Positions 1 through 10,719 of a stretch of DNA of 64,000 nt are shown piece by piece. The number at the start of each line of letters is the position of its first letter. Within the stretch, counting starts at the first letter, position 1. The DNA comes from Axinella damicornis (lineage: Eukaryota; Porifera; Demospongiae; Axinellida; Axinellidae), in NCBI GenBank assembly GCA_963931865.1, contig OZ007505.1, positions 10,492,913-10,556,912 on the forward strand, given 5' to 3'. The position numbers were made by a program, and so were the translations under genes. A model generated the notes under the pieces. The model saw nothing but the letters and a program-made list of their open reading frames with translations. It ran no database searches and was not told where the DNA came from.

Positions 1-542
1 ACACATTTAAAGGAACCTTTATGTATACCTGCTTGGTTGTTCCCCTAGCAATGAGCATCATGCCAATCATCAACTGCAGCCCTTTCACCCTCATTGAGCG
101 GGCATTCATATTGAAACATTTGACTTGTTTACTGTACATTACAATTACAAGGGGTTTACAACTTTACAAGACTGACTGTGTATGGTGGTCTATGGAAGTA
201 ACCCACAAAAAACTTAAACTTACCTTCATAAAAGTTGCTGTAGGCACAATATTATCTTAGTTTGGCCATTTTCTACTGCAGGAGAACCTCTGCTGTCTAA
301 TGATGCTACATGAAGCTAGCTGTGACGACGAAAACACACCGCATTTTGCCTATTTATAATGCAATGTCATGACATTCCTAGTATGACTACACACAGAATT
401 GCATACACAATGGGTGTAACCCTTCAATTTAAACTTTGCCAGCGGCTGTGCTTAAGGGAATTCCCCCAAGGTTCGGCCGGCATTAAATAGAAAAAGACTT
501 GGGCAGCTGTTTGGTATCCAGCATCAACAGTTTTGAAAACTT
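1..542. other. Non-coding stretch
   Basis: I see no convincing gene here. The open frames are short, unrelated to anything I know, and lack splice context. Confidence 0.4.
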
Positions 543-752
543 TTGCGGGTGCACTTTTGGAGTTTTGCCGTGAGTTACGACAGCAGCTATGATGAATGGT
601 GTGAACAAGATGATGTAGTACCTCTTACATCCCCTGCTATTGCTGAAAGTAGCCAAACATTGCTTCATCCGTTTTCTCTCTATGCTGAGTTGGGAATTAA
701 GAGGCTCTTACCTGTGGCCGAAAGGAGTCACCATCCATTCGAATTGACATGA
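543..752 (+). pseudogene. Tudor-knot-like gene fragment, copy 1
   Basis: The plus frame contains YDSSYDEWCEQDDVVPLTSP followed by a stretch ending LYAELGIK. This is nearly identical to the middle of the minus-strand protein at 3099-3950. The start of the domain is missing, and the frame diverges after the shared part (RLLPVAERSHHPF) because of a small indel. It is therefore a truncated, opposite-strand copy of the same gene family. The YDxxYDEW motif is typical of Tudor-knot/chromo-barrel domains of the MRG/MSL3/TIP60 type. The copy is probably non-functional. The duplication mechanism is unclear. Confidence 0.6.
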
Positions 753-817
753 GTGAAGTATATCCCATGAACAAGTAAGTTTCAATGAGCGTGTGCTTGT
801 ACTAAGTAACCACAGTT

Positions 818-894
818 TGCTAAAGCTGTGTAATGTAGCTACCAGACAGCGGGAACTTCCCGCTATACGGTAGCTACATTACACAGCTTTAGCA
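818..894. repeat. Hairpin-forming inverted repeat
   Basis: The arms at 818-843 and 869-894 are near-perfect reverse complements (TGCTAAAGCTGTGTAATG on the left). A second small palindrome, GCGGGAACTTCCCGC, sits in the loop. It looks like a small foldback MITE. Confidence 0.8.
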
Positions 895-979
895 GTTTTT
901 TGCCGTATGAGTGGCACAGCCCTATATAGATCTCCCTACGATACCGCGGTCACTGTGAAAGCCATGTATTATATTCGAG

Positions 980-1606
980 ATGACTAGCTCTATGACTAGT
1001 GTTTTGCTCTTTCCATTCAGCTTCTTCCTCTGGAGTATTTCCCACCCTGGAAAAAATGGACACCCAACTTTTGATCTCAGTAAAGACAAAGATGCGACTG
1101 TGTCCTCAAAGGAACTTACCTCTGTTCAACTTTCCCTTGAGCGTGTCATTACCAAAGTGTTTTGCCACTATGCAATACCAATTGATATTAGCAACTCAAT
1201 CCGCACAACATTCAAGTCAAAGTTGTGGAGAATGGGAAAGGCACTCTCAAAGCTAGGTGGGAAAAAACGTCCAGAACAGCTACGTAGATGGAAAGAAGGA
1301 CCAGAATCTGTATGGAATTTTACAGTCAATGAAGCCGAGGTTAGTCGTCAACTGCTAAAGAGAAAGCGTCAGGTAGAAGTGCAGCTTGAACAGCAAGTAA
1401 CCAAGAGGAGAAAACTTGAGAAAGAGGTAAATGAGTTGAAGCGAACCACAAGAAGCAGGCAAAAGCAATTACGAGGCTTAAGACTGGACATTCAGATAAA
1501 AGCAGAGGACCATCATCATCAAAGGTGTGGACCGATTATTCCAGACAACATCGATCATTACACTCCTGGTAGGGGAAAAATTGTGCCGCGTAATGTAAAT
1601 AAATAA
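980..1606 (+). CDS. Unrecognised basic coiled-coil protein, 3' end replaced by a MITE
   Basis: An open frame of 208 codons. Residues 1-100 have no family I recognise. Residues roughly 115-165 are strongly charged and heptad-like (ELKRTTRSRQKQLRGLRL nearby) and should form a coiled coil. The last ~16 codons (HYTPGRGKIVPRNVNK) are read from the left end of the MITE that starts at 1558, so the original C-terminus is lost and the stop is supplied by the insertion. It lies next to a Tudor-knot-like fragment and may be the coiled-coil part of the same kind of mobile-type gene, but that is inference. No upstream promoter or splice sites can be assigned. Confidence 0.4.
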   Translation: MTSSMTSVLLFPFSFFLWSISHPGKNGHPTFDLSKDKDATVSSKELTSVQLSLERVITKVFCHYAIPIDISNSIRTTFKSKLWRMGKALSKLGGKKRPEQLRRWKEGPESVWNFTVNEAEVSRQLLKRKRQVEVQLEQQVTKRRKLEKEVNELKRTTRSRQKQLRGLRLDIQIKAEDHHHQRCGPIIPDNIDHYTPGRGKIVPRNVNK

Positions 1607-2060
1607 CTATAAACGTTTGACTACTTCGAATGGCCTACAAAGATTCTGACTACACCGTCGTGATCGCTATGATGCAGTGTCACAAAATCAAAATAATTGT
1701 GCTGAAACTCACCTTGGTGGTAGAGATATGAACGCTTTTGTCTGGCCACCATTGCTCGAGCGCTCTCTTCGACTTCCGGTAGAAGTGCAGCCCTCGGGAA
1801 AGGCACACGAAGATTCTGACCACACGGCAGTGATCGCTGTGACGCTTACATGGCAAAACTCACCGTGCTGGCAAGGTTGTAAGTGCTGTTATAATTTCGT
1901 GTCTTCCCTTTGGTCGCCATTGCTAGCGTTCGACTGAGCGTGGTTGCCACGTGGCATGTGCGTTAATTGGAACTAACTGCGATACTTAGCTTGCGATACT
2001 TGCGCTACGGAGAGTCGCAGCCGGCGTTGCAACGGCTACCAGGAGTGCGGTTGCCCCTCG
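1558..2060 (+). mobile_element. MITE family A, copy 1
   Basis: Starts TTACACTCCTGGTAGGGG and ends with TACCAGGAGTGCGGTTGCCC, so the near-terminal CACTCCTGGTA/TACCAGGAGTG are inverted repeats. About 500 bp. At least four further copies lie in this window (17022-17548, 30108-30411 plus 33167-33222, 32461-32916, 57997-58470). Internally it has two related modules, each with an AGCAATGG start-like site and a GGTGAGTTT splice-donor-like site when read on the minus strand. It encodes no protein of its own. Confidence 0.8.
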
Positions 2061-2355
2061 AAGAAGAAGAGAGATTTAGCTAATAGTATTCAAGTTTCTT
2101 TGACGTCTGTTTGTGAGAATGAAAGGTTCAAGCCCTTTTCTGTTGAAATAGAGAATATGGACACTGGAAGTAGAGAAAGTCTGGACCTAGGCAGTGGATC
2201 ATTTAGCAAGGTGACCATGACGTCCAATGGAAGAGACAGGCTCTATTCAACTCTGCAGAGAAAAAAGACCTCAAAAGTGTAGCCTCTGTAGCTGTGTGGG
2301 CCACAACAAACGTTCTTGTCCTGCTAGACCACGCCTGCAAGACCTTGACACCAAC

Positions 2356-2420
2356 TGCAGTTGACAGATATGACCACAGAGTGAAGATCCATTATTTGGT
2401 GTACGAGGGTGGACCTCCAT
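2356..2420 (+). pseudogene. Tudor-knot-like fragment, copy 3
   Basis: The segment translating to DRYDHRVKIHYLVYEGG closely matches DREDHRVKIHYLGYDSS of the minus-strand protein at 3099-3950. Only this part of the domain is present. The following DNA is unrelated. Confidence 0.45.
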
Positions 2421-3098
2421 GCAGCTTTCCATGTGTAAGAAAGCTGGGTGGAGGTCTGTCAAGACCATACAGCAAACATCCATCCATGCATGCATGCACC
2501 CACCCGTGGTATCTGGTTTATTGATGTAACTTCATCACTTCACTTGAACAGTCATGCTATACATACATGTTGAACACCGTACTATGCGTATTCATAAAAT
2601 ACTAGAGGAATGCAGGACATTGGGGGGCGAGCCTGAGTGAAGTGCATGCGCGTGCCGCAGGACATGCATGGAGCAGTTGCATTCACATGACTGTGACAGG
2701 GCAATGAGGATGAGCATAGGCCACAGAAATTATGGCACTAAACATACACTCGTGTACATCACAGCAACTGTGAGTCAGGTTAGCGTTTGTAGCTGAAGCA
2801 GTCTAGCACCAACATCACCGGCCATGGCGCCACGGTAGGTCCACGACTCTGAGCCGCAGTCTCTGCCTTTGTCAGTGCCGCCCGGGCCGAGGAGGCAGAA
2901 TGTTCATGGTGCTCTAGCCAATGTCCACGAGTGCATGGTCTCTCCGTCTTTGTTGTCGCTATCGTCCGTCGAACAGGTAGCTAGACGGTTCACGATTCCT
3001 TGAGTCCGGCGGCGTATCGAGGTGCGTCCATCCGTCTGAGAGCTAGCTCGTTGTTGAATTTGAATATTATTGTGCACGTGCAAGGGAAATTCGCTGAT

Positions 3099-3950
3099 TT
3101 AAAATTTACGGTATTTGCAAGATCCAAGCAAGCAAGCAAGCATAGATACACACGCTCTGCGCAATGAAGTCACGCTAGTGTGGGGCTCGCTCACGCTCGC
3201 CCCAATTATATGGTCTTTGCCAAAGGTGGATCGAGTACCACATCCACGTACAAAACAAAATGTTAATACATAACCTATGTCAGTATTCTTCTCAGTGATG
3301 GACGCAGATACTGATGTTGGTGGAAAGTATTCCACTAGTTGTCGACGACTGTGTAAGTAAAACTCAACAGTTTCCAGGACAACATAACCATAGTCACCGT
3401 TTGTATTAAGCCCTCTAAAATGCCAATGTTGTCCAATGAGGGGAATGAGATCACGAAAATGGTTTATCTTGTATCGCTGAGTTCCATGTATCCTTCTTGA
3501 TGCTACACCAGCATTCTTGAGACCACCGTTGAACACTAAGACATCAAAAGGCATGTCAATTCGAATGGATGGTGACTCCTTTCGGCCACAGGTAAGAGCC
3601 TGTTTTATCTTGATTCCCAACTCAGCATAGAGAGAAAATGGATGAAGCAATGTTTGGCTATTTTCAGCAATAGCAGGGGATGTAAGAGGTACTACATCAT
3701 CTTGTTCACGCCATTCATCATAGCTGCTGTCGTAGCCCAAATAATGGATCTTCACTCTGTGGTCTTCTCTGTCTACAACCTCCACTGGGTACAGCCTGTC
3801 ATCACTCTTGACTTTTTTAGCTCTAGGTAACTTGAGATCTGAAAGCTTTCTGTAGTTTATATGCTCGGTATGTCTCAGAGCACGTCTCTCCATTCGTTCG
3901 CGTTCTGCCATCCCCGGTCGTTCGCGTTCTGCCATCCCCGGTCTTTTCAA
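3099..3950 (-). CDS. Tudor-knot/chromo-barrel-like protein, function unknown
   Basis: A 283-codon minus-strand frame. The N-terminus has a short duplicated basic stretch (PGMAERER twice). Residues about 45-85 form a Tudor-knot-like domain with VKIHYLGYDSSYDEWREQDD, the aromatic pattern used by MRG/MSL3/TIP60-type domains to bind chromatin or nucleic acid. The region after it (residues 90-220) is conserved-looking but unknown to me. The tail after about residue 235 (RGCGTRSTFGKDH) runs into DNA resembling a dispersed repeat, so the end may be artificial. Two partial copies sit at 543-752 and 2356-2420 on the other strand, which suggests a mobile or recently duplicated family. It could be one exon of a larger gene, because no introns are visible. 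Confidence 0.55.
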   Translation of the reverse strand: MKRPGMAERERPGMAERERMERRALRHTEHINYRKLSDLKLPRAKKVKSDDRLYPVEVVDREDHRVKIHYLGYDSSYDEWREQDDVVPLTSPAIAENSQTLLHPFSLYAELGIKIKQALTCGRKESPSIRIDMPFDVLVFNGGLKNAGVASRRIHGTQRYKINHFRDLIPLIGQHWHFRGLNTNGDYGYVVLETVEFYLHSRRQLVEYFPPTSVSASITEKNTDIGYVLTFCFVRGCGTRSTFGKDHIIGASVSEPHTSVTSLRRACVSMLACLLGSCKYRKF

Positions 3951-4124
3951 GCAGCTGCATTGTGTAAAAAAAAAGAACGGGAGTGGCCGATAAAATATTT
4001 TGTCGTTATGACGTCATGACGTAAGATATTGTACGCAGAATATCTGACAAAATGAACGCATGTGTTTTGATATGTAATAGAGTGCAGATAGAGCACAAAA
4101 CCTTTACCTCCTCTGTCATCAGCC

Positions 4125-4590
4125 ACTGTTCCATTCTCCTGCATTTCTTCTGGTTTCTCTTTCTCCCAGAGTGGTGAACAAACGGAGCAAATCAGGCGCC
4201 AGAGACTTCACGTCAGCTATCAAAGCGTCACTTCCCTCAAGTTGTTCAGGGGTGTCTGGACCATGGGAGACTAATGAGCTCGAAGAAACTAGATGACGAC
4301 TCTGGTTTTCATGTGCCAACACAGAGACCATATCACCACCCTGCAACCACTCATTCTGGGCCTCAAGAGTAATTTACCCCTTCGCAGCAGTGCTGAATTT
4401 TGTGCTTGCAGGGTGCATACTTCTTGTGCCTGCACTGGGCTCATGGGCAGACTCAGAGGGGATGAAGCTGTAATTTGCCCACCTGTTGCACCAAACACAT
4501 CTCCTGGACCAAACACAAAAGTAGAGCGCTCCGAGCTGGCACCTGGAAAGGCTTGCTGCGAGGTTTTTGAGGTTTCTTGAGCACTGCGTG
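4125..4590 (-). pseudogene. Unrecognised Ser/Gln-rich gene fragment, probably mobile-element derived
   Basis: Two overlapping minus frames read as one protein across a frameshift near 4390. The first contains GPGDVFGATGGQITASSP and a heptad-like QAQEVCTLQAQNSALL. The second contains HGPDTPEQLEGSDALIADVK and APDLLRLFTTLGERETRRN. I recall similar short motifs in repetitive genes of sponges and cnidarians but cannot name a domain. The frameshift and lack of splice context suggest a relic. Confidence 0.35.
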
Positions 4591-4599
4591 CTCCTGCCC

Positions 4600-6360
4600 A
4601 ATCTGTATTGGCTTAATCTGTATTGGCTTTCACACCACTGGCCCTCGAGTCTTCTCCTGCCTCGTCTTTCCTTGCGCGCGATCGCTTATTCTCTCTTTAG
4701 GTCTACTTGATCTTACGTTGACAGTACGGCAACGCAATCGCGCGATTGTGCGAGAAGACAATTAATCATAGCTTACTACTTCCTGTTTGACCGTGACGTA
4801 CACAGTGGCACACATAATGTGACAAAATTTCACCAGGCCTTCACCCGATTTTTCTCCACGGCTGTGAGATAAAATCTGGGCGGAAGCCTGGGAACGAGGC
4901 TAGAGAGACAGGGTTGAGATGGACGAGCAAAGGGAAGTCAAGCTTCACAGCATCCTCTCAGGGAAGTCAAGCTTCACAGCATCCTCTCACCTGACACTTA
5001 CGTACGTATGTTTTGCGATGACACTTACAACATCTTGCATGTATTTGTCTTCACACTTATACACCGCGATCTGGTGGACATTTCTGTGTGAGGTGATCTG
5101 TAAGGTCTACTCTGAACAGCGCTTCTGCTCACCCCATTCTCAGCACTCATGGCTTGTCCCTTGATGAGTACCATTTTTTCTGGTAAGCAATTTCACCAGT
5201 GTTCTGCCCAGGAACTCAATTGAGTGCATAATGAATACAGAAGCCCTGTGTAGCTGTGCCTAGTCAAGTGTTTCAAGTGGTTGCTAAAGCCAAGAGGGAT
5301 TTGCCAGACCACAAAGGGAACATTAGTAGGGATGGCAATTTGTAGGGCACAGTGCCAGGACTAGCAAGAACATTGATGTGCACACACCTCTCTCTTTTCT
5401 TGTCAAGTTTCTTGAGCATCAGACCGCAATAGTCTTCACAGCACAGCTTGTCAAACAGTTGAAAAAACGTTCCAGCATCCTATACATATGTAAGAAAAAG
5501 CACACTTTCAACAACAGAGCAGTGGTAACGCATATACACCACACCTATGAGGTAATCAGGTGTACAATGTGGACACATGCCATGTCAATGATTAGACTGA
5601 CGGCTGTACCGCAGATAGTCACTGCAGCAGGTTCTATATATACGTACCATCATAGCTTGTATACTTGTATATACTTGTACATGATGAGAAGCAAGAGTAT
5701 GTACATTCATGCAGCAGCACTTCCATTACTACAGCAGGCTACATAATTAGGGCTGAGAACCATAGTGGGCTAACCCACACTGTAGTACTACTCGCCCGCC
5801 GAATATAGCGATGAGATTCAATTTTATTATCCAATTATATGCTGCAGAAGATTAGCCGCATTGATTCTTGCGCCATAGTGGGCTAACCTGAAACCAACCA
5901 ATCAAAATCAAGTTGTTTCAATGATGTAATCACGTGTAGGCTGTGCAGGTTCCAACAGGCTACATGCTATGGAGCCAGTGCTGGTTGGTATGCGGTGACA
6001 CAGCCGCAGTGGCAGCAGCGAATACTCGTCTACATGATGAGTACGAGTACCGCGGAATCAAGTACTGCTTCATGCTCAGCGAGCGGTGCTGCCGCTTCAA
6101 CATCAGCGAGTGAGCCCTCTACCCCGGCCCCACGTGTTCCTGCGAGCACTCCGAGCAGGTAACGGAAAAGAACACCTGACAGTTGGGTAATAATGTCCGG
6201 AAGAAGCGAAGAATTCTGGCCAGGACTACACACCAGCATCGAAGAAACAGGTGTGTGCCTCTTGCCTTTCAACTGCTTGATTTTGTAAGTTGGATGAGCT
6301 GGTATATTAATTCAGGTCGCAGGCAAGCAGCATAACGCAACCTCTTGTTCATGTCCCTTG
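4600..6360. other. Stretch without a supported gene
   Basis: No recognisable coding motif. It contains one end of a hairpin-repeat family (GGGAACGAGGCTA near 4890-4903), a short direct repeat (GGGAAGTCAAGCTTCACAGC, twice at 4934-4981) and TACGTA-rich sequence. Confidence 0.4.
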
Positions 6361-6369
6361 AGGTATTTT

Positions 6370-6880
6370 GATAAGATTGACGATGACCAATGAAAGAAGC
6401 TGTTTGATGGCTTTGGTCATCCGGGGACATACCCAGAATGCGTATTTATGTGGTTACGTAAAGAGCCAGAAAATGAACAGCCAACCCATCCAGACAATGA
6501 CACATTTGAGTGTACTACCTCCACAGTGGAAGGGCGGATATGCAAAACAGCATTTCTTGCTGTGTGGAATGGTAGACTGGATCCTGCCCTCAAGGCGCAG
6601 CGGATGAGCAATGGAACACCTCATACTGATCAGCGTGGAAGGCATGAACCGGGAAAGAAGAGGGCGTTGCAGCTGTCAAGGCACACATTGAAAGTTTTCC
6701 CCAATACATGTCACATTATTCACGGGCTGATAATCCACATCGAAAGTACTTGAGTCTGGAACTGACCATTGCTAAGCGTTGTACAAAGGGAAGTGTACAG
6801 AAGGCGGCAGAGAGGCAGCTAGTGAATGGGTGTACAGGAAGGTTTTCGGCGAGGAGTATAGGTAAGTGTACATGCTTGCA
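6370..6880 (+). pseudogene. Decayed mobile-element ORF with HYSRADNPHRKYL motif
   Basis: Three frames have to be joined: one with GDIPRMRIYV-type sequence, one with MWLRKEPENEQPTHPDND and SAVEGR-like Cys-containing residues, and one with SHYSRADNPHRKYLSLEL. The last motif recurs in multi-copy, transposase-like genes of invertebrates, but I cannot give the superfamily. At least two frameshifts are present. It runs directly into a retroelement protease at about 6900, so it may be an adjacent insertion. Confidence 0.4.
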
Positions 6881-6889
6881 CCATTCTAT

Positions 6890-8200
6890 CACCATTCTAT
6901 CACACTTGCACGGCAGCCTTATCCGATTCCAAGTAGATACGGGGGCTCAGTGCAATGTGGTGCCGTTAAGTATCTACAAGAAGGCCACCGACCAATGACT
7001 TGACTTTGGCACAGATCAGCCCCTCTCGCATGAGAATCACAGCTATGGAGGTACGACACTGCCAGTCATCGGCATTGCCCTCCTGCGTGAGTGGCACGGT
7101 AACTATCACTGTTTGCTGGACTGCAAGCTGGTTGATCGCATGGATGTCTGCCACCTGCTGGGTCGGAGGCCTGTCTGGGTATGAAGATTGTGACCAACCT
7201 GGACAGTGACAAGCTGAACAGGCCAGAGACTGGAGGTGCCTCAGTTACTTAGTTGACGATCCGGGTCTACTCTCAACCCAGCAACTCATTGAACAATACC
7301 CAACTGTCTTTGGTGAAGGGGTTGGCCAACTGGAGGGCCAATACCACATCAGGCTGGATGAGAGTGTCAGCCCAGTCCAGCACTCCCCACAACGAGTCCC
7401 ATGCAGTGCCACTGCGAGAGACACTTAGACACACACTGGCAGATCTGGCTGAGCAGGGAATCATCACTCGGATAAGCTCGATGTCTGGACCCTCAGGATC
7501 TTAATCGTGCCATCTGGCAGGAGCACTACCCTTTCCCAACGATTGAAGAGGTTGCCACACGACTATACATGGGGCTAAGGTCTTCACTGTCCTGGACGTG
7601 AGCAAGGGCTTCTGGCACATTGAGCTGGATGAACCTTCGTCATTGCTGACCACATGCAGAGAAGATGAGACTGCATGAGGTTCCGTGCGTTGGGTACATA
7701 GCAACAGACAAGGGACTGCGCTGTGATTATTTGAGCAGCTTTATTGAAGTGGAGAGCCTCACCACCACCACAACACAAGCTGTGTGCAAAGCTCCCACAA
7801 TCCTGTTTGCACGTTATGGAGTGCTGGACATCCTAGTGACAGACAACGGCCCACAATTCTCTTCAGCTGAGTTTGCCGCATTTACAAAGGCCTGGAGCTT
7901 TGAGCACTCCACCTAGTCACCATACCATCCACAATCTAATGGCAAGGCGGAGAACGCTGTAAAGACAGTAAAGCAGCTTTCACTAAGAGCGGGGAGGCCG
8001 GGCACGTGCACTACTGGACTGGTGGAACACACCAACTGAGGGGATTGACACGAGTCCAGCACAGAGGTTCCTGGGCCGCCGGTGCAAGATTCTTTTGCCT
8101 ATGACTCACTCACAACTAGAGCCCCGCTACCACACCACTAATGATGCTCGAGCATTGCTGGATCAAAAGAGCAAGCAGCAACAATATTACAATTAAAATA
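6890..8200 (+). pseudogene. Ty3/gypsy-like retrotransposon pol remnant
   Basis: Pieces of a pol polyprotein appear in the expected order but in broken frames. They are a retropepsin active site (FQVDTGAQCNVVPLSIYKK, 6920-6995), short RT-like pieces around 7500-7660 (HYPFPTIEEVATR), and an integrase core with ILVTDNGPQFSSAEFAAF (7830-7900) followed after a stop by SPYHPQSNGKAENAVKTVKQ. Then comes the integrase C-terminal part, ending near TNDARALLDQKSKQQQYYN. DTGA is the aspartic protease motif, and DNGPQF and the later E in GKAEN are the second and third acidic residues of the integrase. Many stops, frameshifts and internal deletions are present. No LTRs were identified. The element is dead. 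Confidence 0.8.
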
Positions 8201-8209
8201 ACTGGTGTA

Positions 8210-9656
8210 TCATCCCCATCAGTGTGTTAAGACAATAGTAAATGTATGCGAAAGATGAAAGGAAAAAAGGTTTACTTTCTTTTGGCCATTTTTCTCTGCC
8301 TTATAGAAAGGGATATGTCACAAGTGTATGTTATGTCAGAGTCAGTCAGTACACTGTAATTGTCATGTTGTGATCTCTCTCGATGTCTACACGGGTGTCA
8401 GTAATCTCTGGACTGGATTCTTCACTGGACCGGAACCTGGGACTGGAATGGGGAGCCAGCCAAACTGCTATAAAATGCCTCGTTCAGGTCAGACAGAACA
8501 GTGTTTCCCGTGAAGGGGGTAAAGGGGTGCTCCCCCCCCCCCCCCCCCCCCCCCCCTTTTTTTTCCTGAACTATTATCCTTTGATGTCACTCAGTTACTT
8601 TGTTAAACTACTCCATATCCTGTTGAAGGATCTTCCTCAAATTGTACAGGTCAAAGGACATGCACATATTTCAACAACAGCAAACCATAATAACGCCCAA
8701 TGTGAATGAGATGTACCAACATACATACCTACGTACGCCTCAAGCACTGCGTCTTGGCACTCTGGTGCCGAAACAAAAAGGATTAGGAGAGCATTTATTT
8801 GGGGCAAAAATCAAACTCTAGCCTTTGTTGAAGTACAGGAAACACTCCCCTATCACCTACGACTATGGCTGAAGCTCAGTGTCGAGGCTTATTAAATATG
8901 AACTTGAGGAAAGATGCTTCAACAGGCTACGCAGCAAGTTTAGTGAAGTACTGAATACGTAATCCTACGTAGCTTCTGTCATACCCGCAGTTTATGGCAG
9001 TTTAGCCAGTTTCAACGACCCAGTCCCTGGTTCCAGTCCCACATTCCAGTTGAAAATCCAGTCCCACGATCCAGAGAAGAATCCAGTACAGCGATTAGAG
9101 ACACCCATTGGATGACTAATTGTCCAATGCTTAGTCTGCCACTCAAGTTACTTACTTTTCCATTGAGAGAGTTGTTTACAGCTGTTAGTGGTTTCTTCAT
9201 GCGGTCAGGAAGGTTGGAAATCACTCGGTTCCTCCCCTATGTACAGAAAATTATATCGCATTCCATTATCATTGTTATATACCTACATATACTTACACAG
9301 AACAAGGCATAGAGCTTGATACGTGGTATAGGCAAACAGAGACAGCCTCTTTGTCCTACAGAATCATATACACGTACATACTTTGCAACCTTACTGTGTG
9401 GGGCTAGTCTGAGGTGCGTAACAGTTAGCACTTTGAGTGTGATCATTAATATTCCTAACTTCTGGTCATGCGACTCCTGATAGCAAGTATTGCATAGGTT
9501 ACATTGCTGTTTATCTTATACTCCTTACTGCGTTGACACTTCACAATGCTTATGGCACTGGCTAGTTTCTTTCTTATGCATATACGTATTCACAGTGACT
9601 TTATCTCATTGTACACGGTGGATCCCTGAAAGGAGCTAAGATAATCGACCCCTCAC
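8210..9656. other. Stretch without a supported gene; poly-C tract
   Basis: Contains a run of 25 C at 8532-8556. Two imperfect inverted segments occur: one with CTGGATTCTTCACTGGACC at 8408-8426 and its reverse-complement-like counterpart near 9069-9086. These could be the ends of a small non-autonomous element. No coding motif was seen, and the expected next UFL1 exon was not found. Confidence 0.4.
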
Positions 9657-9787
9657 CTTGAGGTTCATCTCCTCCTCTGCTGGGACTGACTGCCCACTGT
9701 CCTCGGCCAAGTAGGCCAGCATCATGTTCATAAGGTCAGCACACAGTGTATGGAGCAGGTACTTTGACAGTTGAACACAAGCATCAC
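9657..9787 (-). CDS. UFL1: UFL1 exon J
   Basis: 131 bp with acceptor TTCTTGCAG|GTGATG and donor CTCAAG|GTGAGG. It encodes DACVQLSKYLLHTLCADLMN and then MLAYLAEDSG, matching human UFL1 around residues 590-630. The split glycine codon (G from exon I plus GT here) keeps the frame. It is the last UFL1 exon I can place. The C-terminal region should follow at lower coordinates or outside the window. Confidence 0.9.
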
Positions 9788-9988
9788 CTGCAAGAACAAT
9801 AACAGGCCAGTGCTGTAGTGTACGCAATTACCAACTCCGTTAGCTCAGGAGCACATAATGACAATGAGTGAGAGGAAGGGAAGGAGCGTGCACCAACCAC
9901 ACAAAAATTAAATTGTTGCCACGGTAGTCGCATTACTACGTATGTGATAGCGTGCATGTGTACCATTGTTTTTCAATTGACTGACTAC

Positions 9989-10077
9989 AGCAAGGTGACA
10001 GAGATTGCTGGGAGAGGAAGTTAGTGTCCGTATGTGCTGCAGGATGTGTTCCCCAGCAGCCATCAACTCAAGAAAAG
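9989..10077 (-). CDS. Unrecognised exon-like segment 3
   Basis: An open minus frame after a good acceptor (CCCCTTCAG) encodes FLELMAAGEHILQHIRTLTS. A GTAGTC donor-like site follows. It has a helical, soluble-protein look. It lies in the UFL1 intron between exons I and J but cannot belong to UFL1, because exon I joins exon J in phase and without a protein gap. It may be an exon of a nested same-strand gene together with the segments at 11453-11606 and 11871-11989. Confidence 0.3.
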
Positions 10078-10483
10078 CTGAAGGGGACATATTCTTCCAC
10101 TAGTCGAGACGCCCGCTTGACTGTGAAGTGATTCGATCAACTACATCTTGATAAAGCACTTTCTAACTGTCTGCCACTCTCTGCTTCACTACCAATGATA
10201 CCAATACTGGCCGTATAATGATACCAATACTGGCCGTATGTGTGCAAGTGTAACAGGACTACTGTGGGAAGCAAATCTTAATCCTTTGCGTGATCGTTGC
10301 ACACTCCTGCTTAGCCTGATTTCATCTTCATCACTTGAATAATAACAGAGGAGAGCCCAATTGTGTGTGCAATTCAAAGTAGGCATTATGCAAGTACGTA
10401 CCTTACCACATGCACACATGTACGTACATGTAGGTCGCATTCTCAGTGCATTATAATACTGTTTCTACGTAGCTGCTATGTAA

Positions 10484-10542
10484 TAGCCTCGCTCCCAGGC
10501 CCCGCCCAGCTTTTCGTCGCTTATAGCCTGGGAACGAGGCTA
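10484..10542. repeat. Hairpin of the TAGCCTCG family
   Basis: TAGCCTCGCTCCCAGGC at 10484-10500 pairs with GCCTGGGAACGAGGCTA at 10526-10542. Related ends recur at 10624-10719, 40728-40763, 20200-20218 and 4886-4903. Confidence 0.8.
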
Positions 10543-10623
10543 GTTATGTAACCCATCCACTAATTTACTACAGTGGCATGTAACAATACCGAAATCTCCT
10601 GCTAATAAGTTATCCCCTTACAC

Positions 10624-10719
10624 TAGCCTCGTACCCAGTCCCACGCCCAGCTTTTCGTCGCTGCTTAGTACGTACTAAGCAGCGACGAAAAGCTGGGCGT
10701 GGGACTGGGAAGGAGGCTA
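10624..10719. repeat. Near-perfect loopless hairpin, TAGCCTCG family
   Basis: Two ~48-bp arms meet at the palindrome GCTTAGTACGTACTAAGC. Only two or three mismatches are visible. It is a foldback MITE with the same arm sequence (CCCACGCCCAGCTTTTCGTC) as other copies in the window. Confidence 0.85.
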
